Source: Termitidicoccus mucosus (GTDB taxonomy: Bacteria > Verrucomicrobiota > Verrucomicrobiia > Opitutales > Opitutaceae). Taken from it: a stretch of 64,000 nucleotides of DNA. The translations under genes were made by a program, and so were the position numbers. The notes beneath the pieces are model-generated. The model had not been told where the DNA came from, did no database searches, and saw only the letters and a list, made by a program, of their open reading frames with translations. The stretch is taken from the NCBI RefSeq assembly GCF_038725785.1, contig NZ_CP109796.1:186001-250000 (forward strand), read 5' to 3'. Below are positions 42,687-52,037 of the stretch, piece by piece (position 1 is the stretch's first letter; the number at the start of each line of letters is the position of its first letter).

Positions 42687-43571
42687 ATGTTTTCACCTGA
42701 CAACGCCGGCGGTTTTTCTCGCGCGCTTTCCCATCCGACCGAGACGGTTTCGCGGGTGAGCCGGTGCTATCGCACCTCGGCGGAGGGGCGGATCGCCCTC
42801 CGGCCCGACTGGCCGCTGCTGCTCGAAACCGCCCGCGGCCTTGGTCGCGTGGTGGTGCAAACGCGGCATGTGTTTGCCCGGCTCATCGCGGTGACGGAGG
42901 TCCCCGGCTTTGTGGCGCGGGAAGACGGCGGGGCGGTTTGTGCGAAGGACGGAACGCTGGGCTTTCGTTTTTCCGAATGGTGGCGCGCGTGGGGCTGGCT
43001 CACGGCGTGCCCGTGCTGCGATTCCCCCGCCCGGGTGGAAGTGTGGAATGCCCGCGCGCTGCCATTTCTCCAGATTTGCGCGCCGGCCCAGGGCGGGCTT
43101 GAGGGCTGGGCGGGCGTGTTCGACGCGCTGGCCACCGGCACCGAGGACGACGACGCGCTGGCCGCGTCGGCGCCGACCGCCGGCGAATTTCTTCCGAAAA
43201 CGCCGCGCGACGCGCATGCGATGCGCTTCGACGAGGACCTGCTGCTGGAATTGCTTGCGTCGCTCGACAGCCACGATCTGCCCGTGCAATGGATTCTGCG
43301 CACGCCCGAGGCCTGCCACGTCCGGGAGTTCGCGCCGCGCCGGGCGGGCATCGCGCAACGCGCGCTGACCATCAAGGACGGCGGCGGCCACACCCTGCAA
43401 CTCGGCCTGCCCGCCGCGCGCTCTTTCGCCATCGGGACGGGCGCGAGTCGTTCGCTCTATATCGGAGGCCAGGACGATTCGCTCTTGGTCGAAATGGCGC
43501 CGCCCGCCGATCCCGCGTTCGAAACCATCTGGCGCGCCGTCGTGCACGGCGTGTTTTCCGAATGGCTGTGA
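42687..43571 (+). CDS. Possible HemS/ChuX-like haem-handling protein
   Basis: 294 residues, no signal peptide. The first half follows the pattern of HemS-type haem proteins: RPDWPLLLETARGLGRVVVQTRHVFARLIAV, then LGFRFSEWWRAWGWLTA and RALPFLQICAPAQGGLEGW. The second half is less clear. The match is by pattern only and weak. The adjacent flavodoxin gene is consistent with a redox or haem-degradation role. An alternative is an unrelated protein. Confidence 0.4.
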   Translation: MFSPDNAGGFSRALSHPTETVSRVSRCYRTSAEGRIALRPDWPLLLETARGLGRVVVQTRHVFARLIAVTEVPGFVAREDGGAVCAKDGTLGFRFSEWWRAWGWLTACPCCDSPARVEVWNARALPFLQICAPAQGGLEGWAGVFDALATGTEDDDALAASAPTAGEFLPKTPRDAHAMRFDEDLLLELLASLDSHDLPVQWILRTPEACHVREFAPRRAGIAQRALTIKDGGGHTLQLGLPAARSFAIGTGASRSLYIGGQDDSLLVEMAPPADPAFETIWRAVVHGVFSEWL

Positions 43572-43663
43572 GCCGCGCGCCATTGTTTCCCGGCAGGCAT
43601 CACCGCATTTCACGTCCCGCCCAAGAAAGAGAAAATTTTCCCTCCACCCAAACAACAAACCTT

Positions 43664-44122
43664 ATGGCCACACTGCACATCTACTATGGAACGATGACCG
43701 GCAACGCCGAGTCCCTCGCCACCCGCGCCAGCGAGCGCGCCGCGACCGAAGGCTGGGAGTCCCAGCTCCACAACCTCGCCGACGTGAAGCCCGCCGACCT
43801 CGCGTCCGCCGGTCTCGCGCTTTTCGTCGTGAGCACCTGGGGCGACGGCGAGCCGCCGGACGACGCCCGCGAATTTTTCGAGGAGCTTGCCGGCACCGAG
43901 ACCGATCTTTCCGGGCTGCGCTACGCGGTGCTCGGCCTTGGCGATCACGATTACCAGGATTTCAACGCCTTCGCCCGCAATCTCGACGAGCGGCTCGCCG
44001 CCCTCGGCGCGCAGCGCGTGAGCGAGCGCGTCGAGGCCGATCTCGACTTCGACGACACCTACGCGCAATGGGAAAACACCGTTTTCCCGCAACTCGGCGA
44101 ATTAAAGGCGACGCTCGCCTGA
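43664..44122 (+). CDS. Flavodoxin
   Basis: 152 residues. FMN-binding loop near the start: IYYGTMTGNAESLA (T/S-x-T-G-N). LFVVSTWGDGEPPDDAREFF supplies the first aromatic loop, and LGLGDHDYQDFNAFAR the second, with Tyr stacking on the flavin. This is a single-domain electron carrier of short-chain length. It is 92 bp after the HemS-like gene and on the same strand, so possibly co-transcribed with it. Could also serve IspH, a known flavodoxin-dependent enzyme encoded nearby. Confidence 0.93.
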   Translation: MATLHIYYGTMTGNAESLATRASERAATEGWESQLHNLADVKPADLASAGLALFVVSTWGDGEPPDDAREFFEELAGTETDLSGLRYAVLGLGDHDYQDFNAFARNLDERLAALGAQRVSERVEADLDFDDTYAQWENTVFPQLGELKATLA

Positions 44123-44181
44123 CTGCGCCGGCGTCCGATTGACACGGCCGATGCAGGCTCCGCCCGCGCTTTTTCCGGTTC

Positions 44182-44286
44182 ATGAGAGCAACACGGGACA
44201 ACGACACGCTGCGTTTCATCGGATGCGTCACCGTCGCGCTGCTGCTCCTCGCGGTGTTTTTGCTGGGGCTGCATGCCGCGTTCTGA
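44182..44286 (+). CDS. Small single-pass membrane protein (34 residues)
   Basis: MRATRDNDTLRFIGCVTVAL followed by a continuous hydrophobic run LLLAVFLLGLHAAF: a charged N-terminus and one transmembrane helix. It is 59 bp downstream of the flavodoxin gene, same strand. There is no family match from sight; it might be a small membrane subunit or a chance ORF. No strong ribosome-binding site is seen. Confidence 0.4.
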   Translation: MRATRDNDTLRFIGCVTVALLLLAVFLLGLHAAF

Positions 44287-44430
44287 AAATACCAGGAAAC
44301 AGAACGATTGAAAAATTTCCCGTCTGCTGCCGGCTGTTCCCCGGTGGTTTGGCTCAACAGGTCGCACGCAAGTGTGTTTGTTAAAAGCAGGGCACGGCTC
44401 CGGGCCGGCGCAGACGGGCAGCATTTATAA

Positions 44431-44536
44431 ATTACGAATGACGAATGACGAATGACGAATTGGGAGCTGCCGCTCCATGCGTGGACCCGGCGCGTCGGCG
44501 CCTCATTCGCAATTCGTAATTTGTCATTCGTAATTC
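44431..44536. repeat. Inverted repeat of acgaatg units
   Basis: attacgaatgacgaatgacg... at 44431 pairs with ...aattcgtaatttgtcattcgtaat ending near 44533. The left arm holds four tandem 7-bp tgacgaa units. It lies in the spacer before rnhC. Confidence 0.65.
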
Positions 44537-44578
44537 ATCGTTTGTCCCCAAGATTTTCCGTGCCTTCCGCGTTGAATT

Positions 44579-45607
44579 ATGGCCAATAGCCCCATGCCCA
44601 GAAAAACGGCCGGCGACGACGATTCCCCGCAAAAACTCAGCAGCTACACCATCAAGCTCGATGATGCGCAGATGGAGAAACTCCGCGCCATCTGCGAGGC
44701 GCGCGGCTGGATGCCGTTCGATGTCGCCTACACGCGTTTCGCCTACAAGGCCGACCACCTCAAAATCAACGTCACCGCCTACACCAGCGGCAAGCTCGTC
44801 GTCGCCGGCAAGGGCACCGAGGACTTTGTGCGCGACACGCTCGAAGTCGAGGTCACGGGAGCGCCGAAACTCGGCTATGACGAGGTGCTGCATCCGGACT
44901 GGTTCGAGCCGCACGCCGGCATGGACGAGAGCGGCAAGGGCGATTTATTCGGCCCCGTCACCACCGCGACCGTCATCGCGGACAAGCCCGCCATCGACGC
45001 CTGGATCAAGGCCGGCGTGAAGGACTCGAAAAAAATCGCCGACAACCAGATCGTCAAACTCGACGAACTCATCCGCAAAACCCCCGGCGTCGTCGTGGAG
45101 ATTTTCGCATGGGAGCACATGACAAAATACAACGAACTCATGTCGAAACCCCGCGCCAACCTGAACCTGCTGCTCGCCTGGCAGCACGCGAAGGGCCTCG
45201 TCGCCGCGCTCGACAAAAAATGGGTGCCGTGGGGTCTGCTCGACCAGTTCAGCGAACAGCCGCTCGTGCAGCGCGAGTTGAAAAAGAAGGACGTGAAGAA
45301 TTTTGAGTTGAGGATGCGCACCAAGGCCGAGGAAGACCCCGTGGTCGCGGCCGCGTCGGTCTGCGCCCGCGCCGAATACGTGCGGCAGATGGCGAAGCTT
45401 TCGAAAAAATTCGGTGCGAAACTCACCAAGGGCGCGGGTCCGCTGGTGAAGCAGCAGGCGTCCGAGATCATCCAAAAATTCGGCGCGCGCGCGCTGGGCG
45501 AGTTTGCCAAGCTGCATTTCCGCACCGCCTACGAAGTGGTTTCCGCCGCCGGCAAGCTCGACGAACTTCCCCTCCCGAAGCCGAAGGAGCGGATGGAGTG
45601 GCAATAA
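44579..45607 (+). CDS. rnhC: Ribonuclease HIII
   Basis: 342 residues. The N-terminal ~100 residues are the TBP-like substrate-binding domain of RNase HIII (SSYTIKLDDAQMEKLRAICE), followed by the RNase HII fold with GMDESGKGDLFGPVTTATV (catalytic Asp-Glu), GVKDSKKI (Asp/Ser) and DPVVAAASVCARAEYV with late acidic residues. It cleaves the RNA strand of RNA-DNA hybrids. The extra N-terminal domain separates it from the ~200-residue RnhB. Confidence 0.9.
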   Translation: MANSPMPRKTAGDDDSPQKLSSYTIKLDDAQMEKLRAICEARGWMPFDVAYTRFAYKADHLKINVTAYTSGKLVVAGKGTEDFVRDTLEVEVTGAPKLGYDEVLHPDWFEPHAGMDESGKGDLFGPVTTATVIADKPAIDAWIKAGVKDSKKIADNQIVKLDELIRKTPGVVVEIFAWEHMTKYNELMSKPRANLNLLLAWQHAKGLVAALDKKWVPWGLLDQFSEQPLVQRELKKKDVKNFELRMRTKAEEDPVVAAASVCARAEYVRQMAKLSKKFGAKLTKGAGPLVKQQASEIIQKFGARALGEFAKLHFRTAYEVVSAAGKLDELPLPKPKERMEWQ

Positions 45608-45636
45608 GCGGGGCGGCACGGGAAGCAGCCCCGTCC

Positions 45637-45738
45637 CTCTTTCTTCTTTCCTCTTTCTCTTTATCTTTCTCCTCAAACTATTTGGGACCCCGGTGCGGGA
45701 CGGAGAAAGAAGAAAGATAAAGAGGAAAGAAGAAAGAG
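45637..45738. repeat. Purine/pyrimidine hairpin, family copy 4
   Basis: The outer arms ctctttcttctttcctcttt (45637-45656) and their complement ending at 45738 are 20 bp perfect. The inner arm continues imperfectly with ctctttatctttctcc. The loop is caaactatttgggaccccgg. It lies between rnhC and waaA. Confidence 0.8.
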
Positions 45739-45827
45739 CAGTCGCCGTTTCGAATCTCTCCCGCGTGCGAAGGGAACGTTTTTTCGTTGCCAGCGGGCGG
45801 GGTTGGGCGGGGAAATGGCGCTTTTCC

Positions 45828-47165
45828 ATGGCGCTCTGGATCTACCGTCTGTTGTTTCTGCCCGTGTTGTGCTTCACGGCGCCCTATTATCTGTTTCGCA
45901 TGCGAAAGCGCGGCGGCTACCGGCGGGACTTTCAACAACGCTTCGGCGCGGTCGCGCCGCTGCCGCCCAAGCGCGCGGGCGCGCGGCGGGTGTGGCTTCA
46001 GGCGGTGAGCGTGGGCGAGATGCTCGCCATCGCGCCCATCCTCGAGGCGCTCAAGCGGCGCGGCGACACGGAGGTTTACCTGACCACGACCACGAGCACG
46101 GGGCGCAAGATCGCCGAGGAGCGTTATCGCGGTCTGGTCGCGGGGATCGGATATTTCCCGACGGATTGGTGGCTGTTTTCCGCCCGCGCATGGCGCGCGG
46201 TCGCGCCGGACCTGGTCATCCTCACCGAGGGCGAGCGCTGGCCCGAGCACATCGCGCAGGCGCGCAGGCGCGGCGTGCCGGTGCTGGCGGTCAACGCGCG
46301 TTTGTCCGACCGCAGTTTTGGGCGGATGCGCGCGTGGCGCCGACTCATGGGGCCGCTCATGCTGCGCGGCATTACACGCGTGCTGGCGTGCTCGGCGGAG
46401 GACGCGTCGCGTTTTCGCGAACTGGGCGTGGACGCGGAAAAAATCACCACCGTCGGCAACATGAAGTGGGACGTGACGATTCCGCTCATGGACGCCGCGG
46501 AGCGCGCGCGATTGCGCGAGGAGATCGGGCTGGGCGGCGCGGCGGCAAACGAGCTGGTGCTGCTGGGCTCGTCCACGTGGCCGGGCGAGGAGGAGGCGCT
46601 GGCAGGGGCGTTGGCGGCCTTGCGCAAGGCGGGCGTGGCGGCTCGGCTGCTGCTCGTGCCGCGCCACATGGAGCGGCGTGCGGAGGTCGAGGACGTGTTG
46701 CGCGGGACGGGTTTTTCGTGGCATTTGCGCTCGCGCGGCGCGGCGCCGGGCGTGGTCGATATCGCGGTGGGCGACACAACGGGCGAACTGCGGAAATTCG
46801 CGCAACTGGCGGACTTGGTGTTCGTCGGGAAAAGCCTGCCGCCGCACGCCGAGGGACAGACGCCGGTGGAGGCGGCGGCCCTCGGCAAGCCGATCCTGAT
46901 GGGACCGGGCATGTCGAACTTCCGCGACATCACGCGTTATCTGACCGAGGCCGGGGCGGCGCGCGTGGTGCGCGACGCGGACGAGTTGCGGGCGGTGGCG
47001 CTGAGTCTGCTGGCGACCGCGCCGGAAGAGCGTCGCGCGATGGCCGAGGCCGCGCGGGCGTGCCACAAGGCAAACCAGGGAGCCCTGGCCCGGACGGTGG
47101 AAATCGTGGCGGAGGAGCTGGCGCGGGCCAAGCCGTCCGCGCCGCGCGCCGGCACATTGTCGTGA
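45828..47165 (+). CDS. waaA: 3-Deoxy-D-manno-octulosonic acid (Kdo) transferase
   Basis: 445 residues from ATG 45828 (MALWIYRLLFLPVLCFTAPY, an N-terminal membrane anchor); upstream codons run through repeat DNA. It transfers Kdo from CMP-Kdo to the lipid A precursor at the inner membrane. Motifs: VWLQAVSVGEMLAIAPILEA, VYLTTTTSTGRKIAEE, ILTEGERWPEHIAQA (catalytic region), NARLSDRSF, VGNMKWDV and the C-terminal nucleotide-binding FVGKSLPPHAEGQTPVEAAA. The stop overlaps the next gene (TGATG). Shows the cell makes LPS. Confidence 0.95.
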   Translation: MALWIYRLLFLPVLCFTAPYYLFRMRKRGGYRRDFQQRFGAVAPLPPKRAGARRVWLQAVSVGEMLAIAPILEALKRRGDTEVYLTTTTSTGRKIAEERYRGLVAGIGYFPTDWWLFSARAWRAVAPDLVILTEGERWPEHIAQARRRGVPVLAVNARLSDRSFGRMRAWRRLMGPLMLRGITRVLACSAEDASRFRELGVDAEKITTVGNMKWDVTIPLMDAAERARLREEIGLGGAAANELVLLGSSTWPGEEEALAGALAALRKAGVAARLLLVPRHMERRAEVEDVLRGTGFSWHLRSRGAAPGVVDIAVGDTTGELRKFAQLADLVFVGKSLPPHAEGQTPVEAAALGKPILMGPGMSNFRDITRYLTEAGAARVVRDADELRAVALSLLATAPEERRAMAEAARACHKANQGALARTVEIVAEELARAKPSAPRAGTLS

Positions 47166-48001
47166 TGTCCGTAGCGCGCCCAACCGCTATGCGGCTTTCG
47201 AACGGCCTGCGAAAAATCTTTCGCGCCGTGGCCGACGTGGTCTTTCCGCGCGTATGCGTGGGCTGCGGGGACATCGTGGAGGATTTCGCTCCGGACGCTC
47301 CGGGCGATGCGGGCGGGGCGGGGGAGGCCGCTTCACCGCCGCCGCTCCGCCATGTCTGCGCGAAGTGCGCGGAGAAAATCGAGATCGTGCGCGAACCGTG
47401 CTGCACGACGTGCGGATATCCGTTCCACGGGATTTTCGCGGAGGAGGCGGCGCACGGGGCGATGCGGCTTTGTCCGCATTGCGACGGACTGGCCCCGGCC
47501 TATCGCGAGGGCCGCACGGTGGTGTTGATGAAGGCCGCGGCGCGCGCGCTCGTGCACGAGTTGAAATATCACAAGGGTCTCCACGTGCTCGACGACATGG
47601 CGGCGCTGGCGCGGCGGTCGGAGGGCGTGTTGCGTTTTGTGCGCGGCACGGTGCTGGTGCCGGTGCCGTTGCATCCGCGCAAGGAGCGCGAGCGCGGGTT
47701 CAACCAAAGCCGCGTGCTGGCGGACTGCCTGGCGCGCGATGCCGGCGGCGCGACGCGCGTGGAGGAGCTTCTGCGGCGCGAGGCGGACACCGTTTCGCAG
47801 ACGACTTTCGACAGGAAGACGCGGCGGGCGAACTTGAAAAATGCCTTTGCACTCGCCCCCGGCGCCGTCATAACTCCCGGCCAGCATTACATGCTTGTCG
47901 ATGATGTTTTCACCACGGGTTCAACGCTCAATAGCTGTGCTGGCGTGCTGCGGCGCGCCGGCTGCCTGACGCTGGATATCGTCACCTTCGGTCACGGTTA
48001 A
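47165..48001 (+). CDS. ComF-family amidophosphoribosyltransferase-like protein
   Basis: 278 residues (ATG 47165; ATG 47189 is equally possible). An N-terminal zinc-finger-like region has paired cysteines: [26 protein letters not shown] and LCPHCDG. A phosphoribosyltransferase domain follows with [18 protein letters not shown] and the PRPP-binding [12 protein letters not shown]. The ComF family is linked to DNA uptake in competence, but many members are of unproven role. The ATG overlaps the waaA stop, so translation is probably coupled. Confidence 0.9.
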   Translation: MSVARPTAMRLSNGLRKIFRAVADVVFPRVCVGCGDIVEDFAPDAPGDAGGAGEAASPPPLRHVCAKCAEKIEIVREPCCTTCGYPFHGIFAEEAAHGAMRLCPHCDGLAPAYREGRTVVLMKAAARALVHELKYHKGLHVLDDMAALARRSEGVLRFVRGTVLVPVPLHPRKERERGFNQSRVLADCLARDAGGATRVEELLRREADTVSQTTFDRKTRRANLKNAFALAPGAVITPGQHYMLVDDVFTTGSTLNSCAGVLRRAGCLTLDIVTFGHG

Positions 48002-48035
48002 AACAACCACGCCGCCGCCCAACGCATTTTTCTCC

Positions 48036-48911
48036 ATGTCGCTTTTCAGCAAGCCGAAATACTCGACTGTTGTCGTCAAAAAGAAGGACATCCCGAAGGG
48101 ATTGTGGACGAAGTGCCCCATCTCAGGGGAAATCGTTTTCAACAAGGAACTCGAGGACAACCTCATGGTGGTGCCGAAATCGGGCTACCATTTCCCCATC
48201 GGCGCGCGCGAGCGCATCAAGGCGCTGTTCGACGAGGGCTCGTTCAAGGAAAGCGCGGCCGACGTGCGCTCGGCCGATCCGCTGAAGTTTGTGGACTCGG
48301 TGCCGTATCCGGAGCGCATCAAGCGCTACGAAAAGGACAGCGGGCTGCCCGAGGCGGTGATTTCCGGGACGGGCGAAATCCACGGCGTCCGGATCGCGGT
48401 CGCGGTGATGGATTTTCGTTTTTGCGGCGGCGCGATGGGCGCGGCGGCGGGCGAGAAAATCACGCGCGCGATCGAGACCGCGCTTTCGAAAAAGATTCCC
48501 TGCGTCATTTTCAGCGCGTCGGGCGGGGCGCGCATGCAGGAGGGCATTTTTTCGCTCATGCAAATGGCCAAGACCAGCGCGGCGCTCGGCCGGCTGGCGG
48601 AGGCGCGGCTGCCGTTCATCTCGGTGCTCACGCATCCGACCATGGGCGGCGTGACCGCCAGCTTCGCCACGCTCGGCGACGTCATCATCGCGGAGCCCGG
48701 CGCGCTGGTCGGGTTCGCGGGCGCGCGCGTCATCAAGGACACCACGAAACAAACGCTGCCGCCGGGTTTCCAGACGGCGGAGTTTCTGCTCGAGCACGGT
48801 CTCATCGACCAGATCGTGAGCCGCCTCGAAATGCGCGACCGGCTGGGCGCGTTGCTGAAAGTGTTCCATCGGCGCGGAGGGGCGAAGGACCAAGTTGCAA
48901 ATGGCAAGTGA
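48036..48911 (+). CDS. accD: Acetyl-CoA carboxylase carboxyltransferase beta subunit, zinc ribbon degenerate
   Basis: 291 residues, normal length. It transfers the carboxyl group from biotin to acetyl-CoA to make malonyl-CoA. Core motifs: [48 protein letters not shown], and [17 protein letters not shown]. The N-terminal ribbon normally carries two CxxC pairs; here it reads WTKCPISGE (Cys27 kept, second replaced by Ser) and [10 protein letters not shown] (both lost), so the zinc site cannot form normally. Downstream of comF by 34 bp and overlapping folC. Confidence 0.95.
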   Translation: MSLFSKPKYSTVVVKKKDIPKGLWTKCPISGEIVFNKELEDNLMVVPKSGYHFPIGARERIKALFDEGSFKESAADVRSADPLKFVDSVPYPERIKRYEKDSGLPEAVISGTGEIHGVRIAVAVMDFRFCGGAMGAAAGEKITRAIETALSKKIPCVIFSASGGARMQEGIFSLMQMAKTSAALGRLAEARLPFISVLTHPTMGGVTASFATLGDVIIAEPGALVGFAGARVIKDTTKQTLPPGFQTAEFLLEHGLIDQIVSRLEMRDRLGALLKVFHRRGGAKDQVANGK

Positions 48912-50397
48912 CAAGATGAAGGCCGCGAACATGAGGGCCGCGGGCGTGGAAAACAAAGACGCTAAAAACGGGGACGCTGAAAACAGGAGCGCGGACATGG
49001 CGGACTGTCGGCCTTCGGCCTCGAAACCTGTCCGCGACGACGCGGGCAGGAATGCCCGCGCCCCTTTGGAGGCCATCGCTCCCGCGGCCGCCGCGCCGCC
49101 GTCGCCGTTCACGGACTACGCGGACGTGCAGGATTACCTGTTCAGCCTGAAGGCGCGCGGCGTGAAATACGGCATCGACCGCATGGGCTCATGGGTCGCC
49201 GCGCTCGGGCATCCGGAGCGCGCCGTGCCCGCCATTCACATCACCGGCACCAACGGCAAGGGCTCCACCGCCGCGATGCTCGAGGCGATTTTCCGCGAGG
49301 CCGGCTGGCGCACCGGGCTTTACACCTCGCCGCATCTCGTGCGCCTCGGCGAACGCGTGCAGGTGGACCGCGTGTCCCTCACCGAGGCGGAAATCATCGA
49401 CTACACCAACGCGCTCCGCCCCATCGCGGAGGATGTGTCGCGCGAGAGCCCCGACGATCATCCGAGTTTTTTCGAGTTCATGACCGCGATGGCGTTCTGG
49501 CAGTTTGAGCGCAAACGCTGCGACATCGGCATCATCGAGGTCGGCATGGGCGGGCGGCTCGACGCCACCAACATCGTCCTGCCCGAGGTGTCCGTGATCA
49601 CGAGCATCAGCCTCGACCATTGCGAGATGCTCGGCGACACGCCGGAAAAAATCGCCGCCGAGAAGGCCGGCATCATCAAGCCCGGCCGCCCCGTCGTCAT
49701 CGGCCACGTGCCGCCCGCCGCCGAGCGCGTCATACGCGAGGCCGCCGCGCGCGCCGGCTCGCAGGTGCACTCCATCGCGGAAGAGTTCGGCGCCGACTTC
49801 GCAGGGTATCCGCCGACGAATCTTGAGGGCGATTACCAGCGCTGGAATGCCGCCACCGCCGCGCTCACGGCACGCATGTTTCCGGCGCGCTGGCGGTTGA
49901 CGGGCGAAACCGTCGCGCGCGGCCTCATGAGGGTTGACTGGCCCGGACGCTGGGAGCGCGTGACGGTGGGCGGGCAGCCTTTCATCTTCGACGCCTCGCA
50001 TAATCCCGAGGGCGCGCAAGTGCTCGACGCAAACCTCGACCGCCTCCGCGCTGGATTGGGCGGACGCCGTCTCATCGTCATCACCGGCGCGCTCGGCGAG
50101 GCCCGGGCCCGCGCCCTGCTGGAGGTCGCCGCGAGGCACGCGCGCGAGCTCCATCTCGTCGTGCCCGCGCAATCCCGCGCCTGCACGCATGCGCAGTTGG
50201 AGTCATATCTGCCGGGCGCCTTTTCCGGTCGGATTCATCGCGCCGACATCGCAACGCTTTTCCCCGTCCCCAATCACTGCGTGCTGTCCGATCCTGACGC
50301 CCCGATCATCGTGACCGGCTCGCTTTATCTGATCGGCGAGATCTTCACGCGCCTGCAGGAAGGCGCGAAAGGGGAGGGGCGCTTGCAGGATTTCTGA
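48901..50397 (+). CDS. folC: Bifunctional dihydrofolate/folylpolyglutamate synthase
   Basis: 498 residues from ATG 48901, which overlaps the accD 3' end. The first ~70 residues are low complexity and not family-like; the domain begins at [20 protein letters not shown]. Mur-ligase-type motifs: [14 protein letters not shown] (P-loop), [42 protein letters not shown] and [13 protein letters not shown]. It adds glutamate to folates. A start further in is possible. accD-folC adjacency is common in bacteria. Confidence 0.94.
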   Translation: MASDKMKAANMRAAGVENKDAKNGDAENRSADMADCRPSASKPVRDDAGRNARAPLEAIAPAAAAPPSPFTDYADVQDYLFSLKARGVKYGIDRMGSWVAALGHPERAVPAIHITGTNGKGSTAAMLEAIFREAGWRTGLYTSPHLVRLGERVQVDRVSLTEAEIIDYTNALRPIAEDVSRESPDDHPSFFEFMTAMAFWQFERKRCDIGIIEVGMGGRLDATNIVLPEVSVITSISLDHCEMLGDTPEKIAAEKAGIIKPGRPVVIGHVPPAAERVIREAAARAGSQVHSIAEEFGADFAGYPPTNLEGDYQRWNAATAALTARMFPARWRLTGETVARGLMRVDWPGRWERVTVGGQPFIFDASHNPEGAQVLDANLDRLRAGLGGRRLIVITGALGEARARALLEVAARHARELHLVVPAQSRACTHAQLESYLPGAFSGRIHRADIATLFPVPNHCVLSDPDAPIIVTGSLYLIGEIFTRLQEGAKGEGRLQDF

Positions 50398-50512
50398 TCG
50401 CCGCCACGAGAAACACGGGATGCCGTTCGGTTTTTCGGACAACAAAGCCGCGACACCGCCGCCGCGTCTTGCCATCGGAAGAATTTCACGGGTGGGGCAA
50501 CTTGTAACCTAG

Positions 50513-51899
50513 CACTACTCCGTTAAGTAAGAACTATGACGAGTCGAGGATGATTCCGGAGCGGGTGAAGCGGGTTTGGCAGCGCGGGCAGGTGCAAAGG
50601 GCCAGCGCCTCCATGAGCCAGCGGCGCACTTCAGGCAGCGAGGGGCGTTTTTTTTGACGACCGCAGTCTGGTCAGGAAACAGAACGCGAGGAAACACAGC
50701 GTAACATGATGGTGCAGCCCCCGCCAGGAACGACCCTCGAAGTGGTCGAGCCCGAGCTCCTCCTTCAATTGTTGGTAGCCCTGTTCGATGGCCCAGCGCT
50801 GGTGCGCCAGCCGGACCAGCTCCGCCAGCGGGGTGCCGGCCGGAAGGTTGGACAGATAATATTTGAAGGTCTCCTCGCCGAGTTGCTCGATCAGCAGCCA
50901 GCGGGCCGCGCCGGGCTGCCGCCAGCGACTGCCTCGTCGGGAGGCCTGAACCCGCACGGCCACAGCCTGGACGCTGGCACCGTCGGCCCGTGGCAATTGC
51001 ACCTGAACCCATCGCCCCGGTTCCTGTAAAAGTTTGTCCCGCCACCCAACCATGGAGAGGGGATGCATCGCCGGATCCTGCACGATGGCGTGCTGTCGCG
51101 GCCGGCCACGCCGTGCCGGCTTGAGGGTGGCCACGGCTGCGGCCGGCCACGCGGCGATATTGCCGGGAACCTGAGCCACGTAGGGCTCTGCCTGTTTTTC
51201 CAGTTCTGCCAGCAGGGACTGCACGACTCCGTAGCCGGCATCGAAGACGATGGCTTGATAGGCCGGCAACTGCGGCTTCATTTCGTCGAGCAGATCGAGC
51301 GCCAGGCGCCACTTCTCGCGGAAGCGTTGTTCGGCCGGCGGCACTCCCGCCCGGCTCATCCGCGGCTCATCTGCGGTCCACTCGGCCGGCAGGTAGAGTT
51401 GCGCGGCCAGCGGCCAGTGCAATCCTGTCGCGCCCAGCCAATGCCAGGTCACGATGCTCTGGCAGTTGGCGATCTTGCCCAGGGCTCCGCAATACTGGCG
51501 GGCGACTCCGACCGAGTGGCGGCCCTGCTTGGGCAGGCTGGTGTCGTCGAGCACCAGCACTCCGCCCGCCGACGCCGACGTCCGCATCTGCTGGCGCAGT
51601 CGGTGGAGCACGGCCCGGTGATCCCACGGGCTCTGGTTGACAAACTGCTGGAGTGCCTGGTCATCGCAGCCAACCCGGGCGGCCAGCGGCTCGATCGACT
51701 TGTGTTCCCCCTCTCGCAACAAGCCCTCCAGATACTTGCCGCACCAGTGGCGGCGTTCGCTCCGTCCCAAATCCTCGGCGAACTCCTCCACGAAACCCTG
51801 CAACTGCTGCCGTATCCTCGTCACATGCCCTGCGGTCATCATGCCTCGCATCCTGCCTGCGCGGGGAAAATAACCCAAGTATTACTTAACGGAGTAGTG
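50513..51899 (-). mobile_element. IS701-type (IS4-like) insertion sequence
   Basis: 18-bp perfect terminal inverted repeats: cactactccgttaagtaa at 50513-50530 and its complement at 51882-51899. Flanking ctag on the left and atag on the right may be an imperfect short target duplication. It has one transposase gene and is inserted in the spacer after folC, beside a MITE-like repeat. Confidence 0.85.
50631..51851 (-). CDS. IS701-family transposase
   Basis: About 406 residues from ATG 51851 (MRGMMTAGHVTRIRQQLQ); an in-frame TTG at 51878 would extend it to 415. DDE motifs of the IS701/DUF4338-like group: GVLVLDDTSLPKQGRHSVGV (first Asp), AIVFDAGYGVVQSLL (second Asp) and ERLAHQRWAIEQ-like LVRLAHQRWAIEQGYQQLK with the Glu near EELGLDHFEGRSWRG. 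The frame is intact, so the element is probably functional. Confidence 0.88.
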   Translation of the reverse strand: MRGMMTAGHVTRIRQQLQGFVEEFAEDLGRSERRHWCGKYLEGLLREGEHKSIEPLAARVGCDDQALQQFVNQSPWDHRAVLHRLRQQMRTSASAGGVLVLDDTSLPKQGRHSVGVARQYCGALGKIANCQSIVTWHWLGATGLHWPLAAQLYLPAEWTADEPRMSRAGVPPAEQRFREKWRLALDLLDEMKPQLPAYQAIVFDAGYGVVQSLLAELEKQAEPYVAQVPGNIAAWPAAAVATLKPARRGRPRQHAIVQDPAMHPLSMVGWRDKLLQEPGRWVQVQLPRADGASVQAVAVRVQASRRGSRWRQPGAARWLLIEQLGEETFKYYLSNLPAGTPLAELVRLAHQRWAIEQGYQQLKEELGLDHFEGRSWRGLHHHVTLCFLAFCFLTRLRSSKKTPLAA

Positions 51900-51903
51900 A
51901 TAG

Positions 51904-52037
51904 CACATTTCCTATTTATTCTGTCGTAAATAAACCATGTCCCCGTAGGGCCTGACCTTGTGTCAGGCCGGTTTAGTGCCCGCGGCGCGACGCAAGGTCG
52001 CGCCCTACATGCGACAGAATAAATAGGAAATGCTCTA
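51904..52037. repeat. MITE-like element with ~20-bp terminal inverted repeats
   Basis: atttcctatttattctgtcg near the left end and cgacagaataaataggaaat at the right end are exact complements. The ~90-bp interior has its own inverted words (gtagggcctgaccttg...caaggtcgcgccctac). It contains no ORF, and its right end overlaps the stop of the neighbouring gene. It directly follows the IS701 right end; whether the two are linked is unknown. Confidence 0.7.

Noticed and set aside
42687-43658. Minus-strand open frame opposite the HemS-like gene
   Set aside because: The plus frame has a start after a promoter-like AT-rich region and precedes a same-strand flavodoxin gene; the minus frame is Arg-rich with no motif.
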